The notes under the pieces were generated by a model. That model saw nothing but the letters and a program-made list of their open reading frames with translations. It had not been told where the DNA came from and did no database searches. Made by a program: the position numbers and the translations under genes. From Neoarius graeffei (lineage: Eukaryota > Chordata > Actinopteri > Siluriformes > Ariidae), in assembly GCF_027579695.1 (NCBI RefSeq), contig NC_083589.1:39990835-40054834 (forward strand): a DNA stretch of 64,000 bases, given 5' to 3'. Positions 1 through 11,987 of the stretch are shown one piece after another (the first letter of the stretch is position 1; the number at the start of each line of letters is the position of its first letter).

Positions 1-540
1 CTTTGAAAGATGATTTGCGAGAGTAATCACTGACATTTGTCATTTTAATGAGTTTTTTTTTCATCAGAATTGTATCACTGGCTGCACTAGTACTGTACAG
101 CACTATTTCTTAAAGCTTGGTCCGCGGACACGCGACCCCTGGTGGTCCAAGAGTTGATGTAGTAAAATGACATTTTATCAGTGTTTCTCAAATTGCCTAT
201 GTGACTCCAAAAGCAAAGTTCTGAGTAGCAGAGATGAGTTGTTTTCTATATTGAAGAATAAAGTCCGATGTAAATTCAAATAGTAGCCTATTATTTGAAT
301 TTGTCTGACATTAGCACGCCGACAGCTTTGCGACACTGCTGATAGCTACGTCAGTTCAGGTTACACTTTCATATCAACATCACCTCTGAATGTGGAGGGA
401 ATGTGAAGAAACTACGAGTAACCAAATTAGGTTTAGCATCAAACCGTCAAAAAGATAACAGATCGGTGGCTGAAGACCGGGTCAGTCAAAAGAAAAGCAC
501 AAGAAACGTCTGAGACGAGTAAGGACAAAGTGCAAAGACA

Positions 541-661
541 TGATGATTCTTTGTTTGAGAAAACAAAGCAGCGCAACCAGATCAATGTGGCCCCCGATAT
601 GAGATTAAAACTGTCCAGGTTGGAGTCAGACATTCCTTCACTGATGTATCAGAATAAATAG
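541..661 (+). pseudogene. hAT transposase C-terminal remnant
   Basis: A short reading frame ends LKLSRLESDIPSLMYQNK followed by TAG. It resembles the tail that follows the dimerisation domain in fish hAT/ZBED transposases. The flanks carry hAT-like end sequences (CAGTGTTTCTC at 176-186, and its complement ending near 1433), but no 8-bp target duplication could be matched. Recognition is weak. Confidence 0.35.
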
Positions 662-679
662 CATCATTCTTCCCATTAA

Positions 680-1235
680 AGGGGAACTGAAGTCGTTTTT
701 AAACTTGCTTTATTTCTTAATTAACGTGTTATTCAATTACGTTTTCGGTTTTAGTAACCTTATATCGTGACTCGTATTGGCAACTCATCTCATCTCATTA
801 TCTGTAGCCGCTTTATCCTGTTCTACAGGGTCGCAGGCAAGCTGGAGCCTATCCCAGCTGACTACGGGCGAAAGGCGGGGTACACCCTGGACAAGTCGCC
901 AGGTCATCACAGGGCTGACATATAGACACAGACAACCATTCACACTCACATTCACACCTACGGTCAATTTAGAGTCACCAGTTAACCTAACCTGCATGTC
1001 TTTGGACTGTGGGGGAAACCGGAGCACCCGGAGGAAACCCACGCGGACACGGGGAGAACATGCAAACTCCGCACAGAAAGGCCCTCGCCGGCCACGGGGC
1101 TCGAACCCGGACCTTCTTGCTGTGAGGCGACGGCGCTAACCGCTACACCACCGTGCCGCCCATGCATTCCAATATATTTAATAAAATGAGAGAAATAGAA
1201 TTTTGATAATAAAAAAATTTGCCTTCAGTTCTCCT
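680..1235. mobile_element. TTAA-flanked DNA transposon (Kolobok-like MITE) with V-SINE insert
   Basis: The ends AGGGGAACTGAAG and CTTCAGTTCTCCT are inverted repeats, flanked by TTAA at 676-679 and 1236-1239. TTAA duplication is typical of Kolobok and piggyBac elements. A V-SINE (783-1160) makes up most of the length. Confidence 0.7.
783..1160 (-). mobile_element. V-SINE, full length
   Basis: Reads on the minus strand from a tRNA-like head (GGCGGCACGGTGGTGTAGCG) through the conserved central V domain (GTTTCCTCCGGGTGCTCCGG, then CCAAAGACATGCAGG) to a tail of ATGAG units. It belongs to the dominant family of this window, called V-SINE subfamily 1 here. It sits inside the TTAA element 680-1235. 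Confidence 0.92.
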
Positions 1236-1239
1236 TTAA

Positions 1240-2155
1240 GAGAAGGACAACAATGAGTGAGTTGGCGAGACTATTTATAAAACTATCATCTCATTAGAGT
1301 GCAATTTATAACATACTGTTGAAGGAAATTCATTGTTTTTTGTTCAGGATATTTAGGGTGTTACTGTAGGTGGTCTGTTTTTTTTTTTTACAGATAAAAG
1401 TGGTCCTTGATCTGAAAAAGTTTGAGAAACACTGTCGTAGAGCGATTAGCGAGCGCCATTTTGGATTTGTGCTTATCCATTTCAGATCTTGAGTCCAAGG
1501 AGGTCTATTGATGTTTTAACATTAACAGGGCAGAAAGTCACACAGTGATTCAAGGCCACGGAGTACTTTAAAACATTACTCTTCAACGTTTTCCCCTCAG
1601 TGTACCATTTCCAGAACGCATGCTGCAGTGAGCTGCTGAGGTCAGACATCTCTGCCAATGACGGGAGCAGAAATAAAGGAGCAGTAAGTTTTTGGGGTTT
1701 TTTTTCCTCTGTGCTCTTGTGTTCTTCTGGCAGCTTTCTAAAATACAACAGGCCAGGATTTTCAGAACACAGACTAAATATACAGTGCAGCCCAAACGTC
1801 TGAGAGCACTAGTGACTTTATTTTGCGTTCTTTACAAATTCAATACAATCATTTTCAATATAAACAAGTAAACAACAGGCAAAACAAAACCTCGCCCGGT
1901 AGCACTTACGATGAATATGAAGGAAGATATGGTGAAAAAAATAGGTCCCCTATGGGTACATGTGGCTACTGCTTATAAATAAAATTGTTTTCTGATCCCA
2001 TGTCCATACAGTAAATATAGCATATATATTTACTCTATAAGGCAGTAGCTACAAAAATGAAGCGTAATCCAAAAATGAACAATTTAAAAATCACAGAAGT
2101 AAAATATACCAAGTGTCTGAACTTTATATTATTCTACTCTTACCTCTTACAGTTT
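1240..2155. other. no gene recognised
   Basis: AT-rich sequence without a supported gene. At about 1777-1810 there is a Tc1-like terminal sequence (TACAGTGCAGCCCAAACGTC), related to one near 11885. Confidence 0.4.
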
Positions 2156-2395
2156 TCAAAACTGAAACCTCCGAACCGAGGCTGACATACACACGCTGTC
2201 ACCATGACCCAAACTCTTATTTCCCGGAAATGGCCCGGCGCTAGAGCTCAGTGGAACACACTTTCTCTTTGTAATAAGCATAAACATGTCTGAAAGCGAT
2301 TTCTTTAGTCCAGTTATTTCAAATGGTGAACCAAATTGTATACACTCACCGGCCATTTTAATCGGAACATGTGTATGCGCATCTTAATCGGAACA
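2156..2395 (-). repeat. dispersed repeat with exon-like ORF, copy 1
   Basis: The minus-strand ORF begins MAGECIQFGSPFE and contains SLSDMFMLIT and PFPGNKSLGHGDSVC. A close copy lies on the plus strand at 13910-14125. A GTGAGT follows seven bases after the start of ATGGCCG. It is a repeat, probably part of a DNA transposon I cannot name. Confidence 0.5.
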
Positions 2396-2406
2396 CGCAT
2401 ACACAA

Positions 2407-2660
2407 GTGAGCACACACTTGCAGTTAGGGGTTAGGTACCTTGCTCAAGGGCACTTCAACCCAAGGCCCCCCCATGTTAACCTAACTGCATGTCTTTGGA
2501 CTGTAGGGGAAACCGAAGCACCCGGAGGAAACTCGCACAGACACAAGGAGAACATGCAAACTCCACACAGAAAGGCCCTCCCCTGTCAGCCGCTGGGCTC
2601 GAACCCAGAATCTTCTTGCTGTGAGGCGACCGTGCTAACCACTACACCACCGTGCTGCCC
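2407..2660 (-). mobile_element. V-SINE subfamily 2, truncated
   Basis: The tRNA-like head and V domain are present, then the sequence switches at GTTAACATGGGG to a different 3' part (CAAGGGCACTTCAACC), as in the copies at 19522 and 43893. The distal tail is missing. Confidence 0.8.
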
Positions 2661-2739
2661 TTATTGCGATTTAATTTGTGAAAATTTTACCAGAGTTTTG
2701 ACCCTTGATTAAATAACTTGTACTCTGACAATTTCATGA

Positions 2740-3215
2740 GGGCGTACGTTCTTCTGAAATCAACTCCTCTCACAATTTGTGGAGGAATTTCACCAAACTT
2801 GGCAAAAGGCTTTGTTATATGACAGTTATACGCATATTGAAATTTCGTTTAATTTGGGCAAATTTTCCCAGAGTTATGCGCTTGATTATTAACAAACTTG
2901 TACTTTGGCAATTTCATCAAGGTGTGCTTGCTTTCTGAAATCAACTTCCCTCGCAATTTTTATCCCCCGCTGGCTGAAAGGCCCGAAGGGGGATTATGTC
3001 GTAGCGATGTCCATCTGTCCGTCCTGGGAAGGGGACGCTCCTTCTGAAATCAACTCCTCTCTGAATTTTTGGAGGAATTTCACAAAACTTGGCAGGATTC
3101 TTCGTTATATGTCAATAATACGCATATTGCAATTTTGTTTAATTCAGTCGCATTTTACCAGAGTTAGGGTATAGTTGCCAGCGGGGGAGATTGTGCTCTC
3201 AGAGCACTCTTGTTG
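2740..3215. repeat. internally repeated AT-rich repeat
   Basis: Blocks containing TCTGAAATCAACTCC, GAGGAATTTCAC and ACGCATATTG recur at about 2750-2860, 2930-2960 and 3035-3130. It is a degenerate tandem or dispersed repeat of unknown class, with no coding signal. Confidence 0.5.
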
Positions 3216-3219
3216 TAGA

Positions 3220-3622
3220 ATGCTCGCATAATTGCCTCGTGTTTAACGTGAACGTTGTTGCATGTCCACATACTTTTGTATTGTTTATTCATGTCATGCT
3301 GCATGTGTAAAGACCTCAAACTGTAACAATTAATAAATGTCATGACTACTTCTCTAGATACAAAGTTCATATAATGTCCATGAAGCGTGAATAACCTTGT
3401 ACAAATAATAGTTTATTACACATATGTAACTATAAACAGACATGTTGATACAGGCAGGAAATAACTTCATATGAATTATTCGCCGATTAAATAATTCAGT
3501 CACTCTTCGTCCTGTTACACAGCAGCATTTCTGTTGTAATAATTGAAAAGCTTATCTGTGTGTGTTCATGAATGGATTTTTTTTTCAAGGCATTAATATG
3601 AAAAGGCATTCCCAAAATATAT

Positions 3623-3656
<34 letters not shown>

Positions 3657-4256
3657 TGTATGTATGTATGTATGTGTGTGCGTAGTAAAAATAAATAAGC
3701 TCTTAAATATTCTTGATGTAATTCATAGAATAAAAAATGCAGGACAGTTATACGATCTGAAGCGTATCGATCGATCGAGGTTTACATTAGTGAGTCTTCT
3801 TCCATGCAAACTGACACAAAGTCAAGATCTTTCACGGGATACAGAACTAACTAGACTTCCATGAATATAACACGATGTGTAAACAGTCAAATGAAGAAAT
3901 TATTTTGTATCCAGCTTAATAAACGAGGACCAGTGTAGCAAGCACTACTGGGTAAGATAGCAACGTGGAGAAAACAAATACCTTCACAATCCAGCACACA
4001 AAACAACAAGCACTATATAGGCCACTCTCTGAAGATAGATAAATAATGTATTAGATTTAGCCGCCGTGTTAATTAGCTTGTGTATAAACTCACTTTTTTT
4101 ATAAGGAGACTAGCTGTGGTTGCGGTTTCTAATCAAAGTATGGAGGTTTAAGCACAGAACACAATCTGACTGATACGTTTGCCCTGATAGACACCAACAA
4201 ATGAACCCCTTGGTCTGTGATTGATTTTTGAATGCAGGACTGCATTCAATAATATC
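3220..4256. other. no gene recognised; TATG microsatellite
   Basis: AT-rich DNA. A (TATG)n microsatellite lies at 3627-3674. The 100-aa frame across it is the microsatellite read as codons. Confidence 0.5.
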
Positions 4257-5198
4257 TATTAGAGCAGACCTGGGCATTTTACGGCCCGCGGGCCACATCC
4301 GGCCCTTTGGTTCATTCTGACCGGCCCGTGTAAGGTTAATGAGAAATTACAAAATAAACATTTTCTAATTTTACCTCATGCATGGACTGAATGTGCAGTG
4401 CTTTTATTTTGAAGTTGTGTTCAACAAAAACGCAATGCGCGCGACATGAAAATGACATGAAATCCCACGAAACCTAATCCCACGATAACTACTTCCGTAA
4501 TTTGTCTAGACCAACCACAAACTTGTACGTCATCCTTCAAACGGTCCAGCCAATCACATAGTGTGATGTCACCAGCAGGCGCCGGAGCCGATCTCTGGCG
4601 AAAAGCACCAAATGACAGTGGCGGCTGGTAGTCTTTCAAACAGGGGAGGCTGGTCGGTTACGATATTTCCAGATTTTAAAAGAAAAAACACATCAATTTT
4701 GCCCATACTCTTGCCTCTGATCTGGCTGATTGTTGGCAGGGTCACAAACTGTGAAATAACAGGTTCTTTTGGCCCATTAGCCTACTGTCCAATATACATG
4801 ATGGTGGTGTTGGGGGGGGGTATATTTTAACATTTTATATTTTAAAATTGTGGCATGTTGTTTAAAAATTGATCATTATTGAAAGCAGCTCTTTGTCAGG
4901 AACCTCAGCAGTAGAGCTGGGTGCCACACATTTCATTCAATGACACTTTCCCTATATTTTACTTATTTTGACTGAGAAATGTTTTATTGACAATTTTGAT
5001 AACCCTTCACTTTTAATCCAGGTCTGTAGTGTGAAATGTTCTCGGCTGTGTTTTTGTTTAAAAATGTTTTCCAAATTGTAGCTGTGTTTAATTCATATCC
5101 AGAAAAATATATATTCCAATATAATATACTCAGCATAAACATTTTAAATAGATTCTATATTTTTGGTCCATCCATGACATATTACTAAAGTAGCCTAT

Positions 5199-5402
5199 TT
5201 ACTGTTGTTGATGTGGGTCACTTGCTGTTAGCCAATTCACTTTCTCGTACCAGGAGAGCTGAAAGGAACGAGTATTATTCCCTACCTTTTTCACCAAGTC
5301 AATTTGAGGCGTTGGTCTACCCTGCTCTTTAATTTTAATTTTTTCCTCGAAAGGAAGACTGGCAAATGGCTTCGCCAAAATTAAATCAGCAATGCTTGGC
5401 AT
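5199..5402 (-). pseudogene. TTF-type finger hAT transposase fragment
   Basis: 67-aa frame with LAKPFASLPFEEKIKIKEQG and SFQLSWYEKVNWLT. The pattern of a Trp-Tyr sequence followed by a Trp-Leu sequence is typical of the TTF/ZMYM-type zinc-finger region in hAT transposases. No downstream catalytic part is present, so it is a fragment in a non-autonomous element. Confidence 0.55.
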
Positions 5403-5757
5403 CCGTGCGCAGCTTTCTTGCTAGCTGACTAGCCCCCTCAAGTTCAAGTTCAGTCACTCAAATAAACGAAATTTCTGGAACTAAGATAGCAAACTTGACA
5501 ACACTATATTTACACTTTATTTACAATGAAAATATATACAAACTAAAAAAGCTGGTAGAAACCGTATGTAATGAATGAAATCGAAATGTAAGCTGATCTC
5601 TTACAATACGCCACAGCACTTGCGAATCCGCATGGGACTGAACAGAAATTCACCGCTGCCTGTCTATATTTGAAACGAGCTGTCAATCAAAGAAAATATC
5701 CGGCCGCTTTCACCAATCACCAGTCTCCTCGCGGAAACTGCCATGTCCCTCCCATGT

Positions 5758-5979
5758 GAGGCTGGGAGTCCGTGGGCGGGCATTTTCGCAGTATTTGTCC
5801 AATAACCGTCTTGCATTTTGAGATTGAAAAGCGCATAGCTCCCAAATGCCGTTGAAGTCCACTGAGGCTGGGAGTCCGTGAGACTCCGTGGGCGGGCGTT
5901 TTCGCAGTATTTGTCCAATAATCGTCTTGCATTTTGAGATTGAAAAGCGCAGAGCTCCCAAATGCCATTGAAGTCCACT
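5758..5979. repeat. tandem duplication, two units of 106 and 116 bp
   Basis: Unit 1 is 5758-5863 and unit 2 is 5864-5979; both start GAGGCTGGGAGTCCGTG. Unit 2 carries about 10 extra bases near its start. They differ by a few substitutions. Confidence 0.9.
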
Positions 5980-6415
5980 GAGGCTGGGCTGCATCGCGCT
6001 GTCACGAGGGGGAAAAACTCACACACACATTAAAGTTATAAGGGCATTTTTAGAGGAGGCTGAGCCTCCCTCGTTGTCTTAGAGCAATAGCCCATGCCAA
6101 ATGAGATGATTAAACTACAAATGTGGGCATCATTATTATAATATGATGTATCTTGCTTGATATTTGGAGTAGAAAGACAATATTGTGATGTCTTTATTGT
6201 CTTTTGGGGTGAATGTGACTGAAAAAAAATGGTACAAACGTTCACATTTTGTTAGCCATTGTTTTGGGAAATTTGATTGAATAAATGACATTTTTTGTAA
6301 GGCAACCTCGTTTTTTCCATACTCTTACCAGTCTTAGCAGCTTGTAAAAACAATGTTATTTATTGCTTTATATGAAGAAATACAATTAATATTATGCAGA
6401 ATTTAGTTCAGCCTT

Positions 6416-6790
6416 GGGGCGGCACAGTGGTGTAGTGGTTAGCGCTGTCGCCTCACAGCAAGAAGGTCCAGGTTCGAGCCCCGTGGCCGGCGAGGGCCTT
6501 TCTGTGCGGAGTTTGCATGTTCTCCCCATGTCCGTGTGGGTTTCCTCCGGGTGCTCCGGTTTCCCCCACAGTCCAAAGACATGCAGGTTAGGTTAACTGG
6601 TGACTCTAAATTGACCGTAGGTGTGAATGTGACTGTGAATGGTTGTCTGTGTCTATGTGTCAGCCCTGTGATGACCTGGCGACTTGTCCAGGGTGTACCC
6701 CACCTTTCGCCCGTAGTCAGCTGGGATAGGCTCCAGCTTGCCTGCGACCCTGTAGAACAGGATAAAGTGGCTACAGATAATGAGATGAGA
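6416..6790 (+). mobile_element. V-SINE, full length with target duplication
   Basis: Subfamily 1 copy flanked by TAGTTCAGCCTT at 6404-6415 and 6791-6802. It sits near the right end of the hAT at 4265-6872. Confidence 0.95.
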
Positions 6791-6880
6791 TAGTTCAGCC
6801 TTTTGGTCCGGCCCTCCACAAAATTTTCTGTTTCTCATGTGGCCCCATGGAAAAAATAATTGCCCACCCCTGTATTAGAG

Positions 6881-7760
6881 CCTGCTCTGTGGGCCACACT
6901 GCTGCGTGTTACGCCATCACTGTTTTGGAAATCATTCTACTGAACAAATACAAAGCAATGAAAAAAAAATAATTCCTCATGAATACGTGAGGTAGATGCA
7001 AAATAGGCGTATTTACACCTGAAGAGCGAGTTCACAAGATCGTGAGTGATGAACAACAACAAGGAACTTGTGACAGGAGAAGCAGAAGTGTGGAAAGTGT
7101 GGATCGTATAGGAAGTTGTTTTTTTAATTTAAAAAGAACACCACAAAACCTACCTTAGCCATTTAATAACAGAAACCTGGAAGCAGAACTAAAAGACTAG
7201 AGTCAGAACAGCAGGCAGACACGGTGACAAAAGCACCGGTCTAATAATAACCCCGAACCTCATTTAAAATACGCCCATGTGCTGTTTTTGGGCCTCTGAA
7301 CCTCATTTGTCAAGTCAGGGCTTAAACCTCATTACCACAGCTATCTGAGACAGCAGCGCTGGTGACGTAAGCACTCCTACCACTAAATCAAATAAACTGG
7401 ATTCTTTTTTGGGGCTTTTTTGGGCCTCGACCAAGTGAGGAACATTAAGTTTAGGGAAAAACATGTGGTTACATTTTTAGCCTACATTAATATTAAACAC
7501 TATGCAGCACATCAACAGGGAAAACATGTCCTTCAGCTGACAGACCTGATACACAAGGAAGGAGGTACATACGCGTACACACCTTCACCCAGGATTAGTG
7601 CTAATCTAATAGGATAAAGCGCGAGACCCACTGAGGGTGATGGGATGGTTCTAGTTGGAGTAAAATGAAAGTGCAGAAAACAATGGAATATTTCAGGGTT
7701 GTTTCCTTGCCGATACTCGATGCTGACTGGTTACAGCCCATGTCAGTCTGAGACTCGATA
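6881..7760. other. no gene recognised
   Basis: No supported gene, splice pattern or named repeat was seen here. The 65-aa frame at 7420-7617 has no recognisable motif. Confidence 0.4.
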
Positions 7761-7776
7761 AAAAGCAGTGAGCTGG

Positions 7777-7949
7777 GGGGCATCATGGCTCAGGTGACTA
7801 GGGCGCCATACCATAAATCCGGGGACCCGGGTTCGATTCCGACCCGAGGTCATTTCCCGATCCCTCCCCATCCCTCTCTCCTGTCCTGTCTCTACACTGT
7901 CCTATCCAATAAAGGTGAAAAAAGCCCAAAAAAATCTTTAAAAAAAAAA
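7777..7949 (+). mobile_element. tRNA-derived SINE with A-rich tail
   Basis: The tRNA-like head has a B box GGTTCGATTCC, followed by a body ending CCAATAAAGGTGAAAAAAGC and an A-rich tail. The flanking duplication AAAAGCAGTGAGCTGG lies at 7761-7776 and 7950-7965. A second copy is at 63770-63951 (minus). It is distinct from the V-SINEs. Confidence 0.9.
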
Positions 7950-8337
7950 AAAAGCAGTGAGCTGGAGGATGTTTACAGTAAGAGGAAACAGGAGCCAAAA
8001 TTAATCCGCTGATGCTTTTATTTGTCCTTTTTTTTTAAATCAAGGGCATGTTATTTTAAACGTGCTCTCAACTTTGTAAGACATTAAATGTGAGCAAGCA
8101 AACGCTGAAATCCCATCCAGCAGACATGTTAAGGTTATTATCACTCTAAAAACGTAAGGAACTTTTTTTTATCTTTCCAGCAATGCCAGATCGATTAAAA
8201 TACAAACCCAGTACAAACTGTGTCAGCTTTTACACAGTGAGAATAGTGTGATCCAGAGATAGTCATGTACCATGGATTTATAGGTTTCAATTAGATTGTT
8301 AGCTACACCACAGTGAACTGAATGAGTTAATCTAATG

Positions 8338-8396
8338 TCTTAATTTCCCTGAGGGAACCCGCCCAAAGGGATCAATAAAGTTCTATCTAATCTAAT
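8338..8396 (+). mobile_element. LINE 3' tail fragment
   Basis: AATTTCCCTGAGGGAACCCG followed by GATCAATAAAGTTCTATC and short ATCTA repeats: the 3' end of a fish LINE. The same tail lies in reverse at 43287-43342. Confidence 0.6.
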
Positions 8397-8440
8397 CACA
8401 ATAATAAGAAAAATGCAACTACAGAACCCATCATTTATAC

Positions 8441-8724
8441 CAGCGTTTCTCAACCTTTTTTCAGTCACGGCACCCTTCAGAAGTATGCAAATTCTCAAGG
8501 CACCCCCATATAAAATATACGCAGTCACGCTGACCATACGCTGACCCCGGCAGTGACGTTGTGACATGGGAAAGGGGGCCGTGAGACAAATTTTGATGAT
8601 GCATGAGGCGGCGATGATCTGCATTAGTGTAACTATCGGTTTTTGGAATTTTAATTCATTTTATTTATTTCAATGTTAGAATATATAATTTTTTGACAGC
8701 ACCCCTAACGAAGCCAGACGGCTG
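8441..8724. mobile_element. short hAT-type element (284 bp)
   Basis: Starts CAGCGTTTCTCAACC and ends in CTG. It is flanked by the 8-bp duplication ATTTATAC (8433-8440 and 8725-8732). Inverted ends are short and degenerate. Confidence 0.65.
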
Positions 8725-8881
8725 ATTTATACATTATACAGTATAGTATATTATATGGACACAAGTGTTTTACTGGGAAATACAATCCTATTTTTCATAC
8801 GAGACACATCCGGGACATGGAGAACCAAAACTGTGACTTAAATCTCTATATGAAGTTATTAATCCCTCAGGATTATTAAAG

Positions 8882-8936
<55 letters not shown>

Positions 8937-9137
8937 AGTATTTATTAAAAGTATTTAGTAACATTATTTTAGAAAAAATGAGATTTATTTAAGAAAATTA
9001 GATTTATTTAAGAAAAATGCAACTACGGAACCCATCATTTATACATTATACAGTATAGTATATTATATGGACATGAGTGTTTTACTGGGAAATACATCAA
9101 TCCTATTTTTCATACGAGACACATCTGGGACAGCGGC
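8721..9137. repeat. duplicated AT-rich segment around an (ATT)n microsatellite
   Basis: The block from ATTATACAGTATAGTATATT to CATACGAGACACATC occurs at about 8733-8810 and again at about 9047-9125. (ATT)n lies at 8884-8935. Confidence 0.7.
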
Positions 9138-9405
9138 CATGTTTGTTTACAAACTGTCACAGTCGCTCACTAGCGTGGAAGTTTTACGTCTCTGACGTGT
9201 GACGTCATGTTGTCTTGACAACCATGCAATATCGTCAACCATATTCAACGCTCATTCTTGATTGGGTAGCGCGACATAATACACATAGGATAAGCGATAT
9301 GCTAACAATATTGCATACTATCAAACTAAATGAATGCAACCTGCTAGCAGGGAATAGAACACGTTTTTATTCCACTGAAAAAATGTCCTGTATGTAGAAT
9401 AATCA
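9125..9405. repeat. dispersed repeat, also at 17845-18570
   Basis: Shares GGCCATGTTTGTTTACAAAC, CATGTTGTCTTGACAAC and CAATATTGCATACTATCAA-type blocks with 17845-18570. It is probably one DNA-transposon family; ends are not defined. Confidence 0.5.
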
Positions 9406-9622
9406 CCGATATTTCACTCGAATGACGTCACACCCAGTGTTTTCCGGCACGTTGTCAAAATGGCGAACTGGCTTGAAATTAAAATTCTTTTGATTAACTT
9501 GCGTTTTTTTTTTTTTTTTGGTGGATGTGTCCATATAATATAAAAAACATTACACAGTGGCACGATAATATGAAGTTTATCTTCTTGTACTGAAAACATT
9601 TTCACTCAATATATATTCACCA

Positions 9623-9991
9623 TGGGCGGCACGGTGGTGTAGTGGTTAGCGCTGTCGCCTCACAGCAAGAAGGTCCGGGTTCGAGCCCCGTGGCCGGCGA
9701 GGGCCTTTCTGTGTGGAGTTTGCATGTTCTCCCCGTGTCCGCGTGGGTTTCCTCCGGGTGCTCCGGTTTCCCCCACAGTCCAAAGACATGCAGGTTAGGT
9801 TAACTGGTGACTCTAAATTGAGCGTAGGTGTGAATGTGAGTGTGAATGGTTGTCTGTGTCTATGTGTCAGCCCTGTGATGACCTGGCGACTTGTCCAGGG
9901 TGTACCCTGCCTTTCGCCCGTAGTCAGGTGGGATAGGCTCCAGCTTGCCTGCGACCCTGTAGAACAGGATAAAGCGGCTACAGATAATGAG
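9623..9991 (+). mobile_element. V-SINE, full length with target duplication
   Basis: Subfamily 1 copy flanked by ATATATTCACCA at 9611-9622 and 9992-10003. The target is a palindromic MITE-like sequence: GAAGTTTATCTTC on the left and GAAGATAAACTTC on the right of the SINE. Confidence 0.94.
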
Positions 9992-10069
9992 ATATATTCA
10001 CCACTCGAAGATAAACTTCATACATCTTTGCACAACCATGTAATATTCTCTATTTATTTTTTTCGCGGT

Positions 10070-10780
10070 CTGGTTTCCATCAAATCCTGTGCTCTGATTG
10101 GCTGGCGAGCGGGTCCGTATCCTACGATACGGACCCCAGTGACGGACCTCTGGTGACTCACTCGTTTACAACAACAACAAACATAGTAGCATTTTTTGTC
10201 AAAATTTTTTTAATAAGATTTATTTATAAGATTATCAGAAATCTTATACATTTTTGCCAGCATTTCTCAGGAGATTAGCATTAATTTTACAGCATGGATA
10301 GCGATAACGACAGTGTTCACAGCGAAAGCGAGTTTTACTACCCTGAGGAAGAAGAAATAAAATAAAACATTTCAGGAGAAAGCTGAAAACCTCTAACTCT
10401 TGCTAACGTCGAGCAAAAACATGGCTGAATCCTGAATGACTCCTATTTGTATAAATAGGGACTACATAGGCGGCAAAATGTAATTTTTTTCCTGCCATGG
10501 AAGTGCACTTGTATACCGAGGAGGAAGCCATTTACATTACAGCCGTGAATGAGGATTCAAAATGGCGGCTCGCCTTGGCTCGGTTTTCCCTTTCGGGCGC
10601 TCTCGTTTTCTGTTAGAATTTGGTAAAGAAAAAAATAAATATATTCTTTACCAGCCTAAGGTTGGTCCGTATGGTGAAATACCGTGACCTCGGCCCTGAA
10701 TACTGACCTCGGCCCAGACGGCCTCGCTCAGTACTTCCAAGACCTCGGTCACGGTATTTCACGATACGGACCTCCCAGCT
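10070..10780. repeat. inverted-repeat sequence of an unnamed DNA element
   Basis: GGTCCGTAT and ATACGGACC motifs occur at 10110-10135 and again around a larger inverted repeat, 10662-10772 (GGTGAAATACCGTGACCTCG against CACGGTATTTCAC). A small frame at 10294-10365 reads MDSDNDSVHSESEF, resembling acidic N-termini of fish transposon ORFs. Confidence 0.45.
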
Positions 10781-10821
10781 GGGAAATATATGTACGATAT
10801 ATTATATATATAAAATATATC

Positions 10822-10869
<48 letters not shown>

Positions 10870-10875
<6 letters not shown>

Positions 10876-11985
10876 TTAGATATCTTCATGCCTCGATCAT
10901 TCTATGACTCATTTCCTTTTGTGCAGGGTAAAGTACAGTCTGGCTGGTAAATGACTCCCTGTGTTCAAAGCCAGAAGGACCTCTCAGTAGGAGAGAAAGC
11001 CCCAGTCCTGTAAAACCTCTAAAACCATATGGCCTACTCAGACTAACACTGCCAGAAATGCATCAGCCTCAATGACAGGATTCACAACAGGCAAAGATTT
11101 CTTACACACAGAGCTTAAAGCAACGTTTTAGAAGTCATGCACCTCAGAGAAATGGCTTCTCACTATCTCACTAACTACCGAGAGCTGCCTACTCAAGTCC
11201 AAAGTTATATAAGTCTTTACGCTGGGAAAGTTCCTTGTATTCAGAGTCAGGTTAAGAAGGTACTTTTTCTCTTTTGTTGACTGGAACTACTCTGCTGTAA
11301 AGAACACAATCGCCATGCTTTGAAGCCTCAGGTTTCATCCTTTCGCCATACTGCAAATCCACACTGGATTAAAATGAGAAAAAAAACACTTTGTAAAGGT
11401 TCTCCTGAGCATAGTACTGAAACTGGAACAGGATTAAGAAGTGTTATTTGGTCATATACAGTGGTAACATACTTATACGAGGTAAAGATGGCACTGGAGG
11501 ACATAAGGACAGTCAGGGGTCATGTATACACCACGATGCTTTGCATCAATTACACTGCGTGCCCTCGTTACCTACGCAGGTTTGCGTATTCAGACGCAGC
11601 CAAACTGAATGAGAGACTCCTGCAAACCTGCAGCTGTGTGTTTTATTGTGTGCTTCTACAACCTGCGCCCTGACTGGGGGAATGCGCTCTTTTTGTAGAA
11701 TTAAGTATTAGAAAAATCGAATCTGCTGCAGAATAAATAAATAAATAAATAAATAAACCCTGCTTTTTCACACCTTTGATGTGAAAGTGTTGGCAGGAAA
11801 ACAAGGACAAAATCATTATTTTAAAAAAAATTGTAAAGACAAATCGCACTGTATATGTAAAGTCTTTAGAGTCCTGACATTCAGTGGGATCCAAAAGTCT
11901 GAGAGAACGTTGAAAATGTTTTTTGTCCATTTAAAATCAGAAATAAACAGGTTTTAGAATTTTTAAATATTTTCAACAAAGAAAG
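10870..11985. other. no gene recognised
   Basis: A (TA)n tract precedes it (about 10825-10862). A Tc1-like end (CAGTGGGATCCAAAAGTCTG) begins at about 11882. The frames at 11320-11673 and 11643-11930 show no motif. Confidence 0.4.
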
Positions 11986-11987
11986 TA

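Larger units (their letters stand above)
4613..6085. mobile_element. hAT-like remnant nested in the 4265-6872 hAT
   Basis: The left side reads GGCGGCTGGTAGTC then GGGGAGGCTG; the right side contains GAGGAGGCTGAGCCTCCC. It holds a transposase-like ORF on the minus strand (5199-5402) and a tandem duplication (5758-5979). The outer ends are uncertain. Confidence 0.5.
4265..6872. mobile_element. hAT element (2.6 kb) with nested insertions
   Basis: Begins CAGACCTGGGCATTTTACGG and ends AATTGCCCACCCCTG. It is flanked by the exact 8-bp duplication TATTAGAG (4257-4264 and 6873-6880), the hAT signature. Inside are a second hAT-like remnant (about 4613-6085) and a V-SINE (6416-6790). Confidence 0.88.

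Noticed and set aside
3562-3864. 100-aa ORF with MYVC repeats
   Set aside because: It is the (TATG)n microsatellite read as codons.
6416-6500. tRNA genes at SINE heads
   Set aside because: A and B box-like motifs are present, but no cloverleaf forms and the SINE body follows directly. The same holds for every V-SINE and for the SINEs at 7777 and 63770.
9713-10156. 147-aa ORF, and about 20 similar ORFs (MGFLRVLRFPPQSKDMQVRL type, or the opposite-strand ESPVNLTCMSLDCGGNRSTR type)
   Set aside because: All lie on V-SINE copies. They are chance frames through a young, abundant SINE and recur wherever the SINE does.
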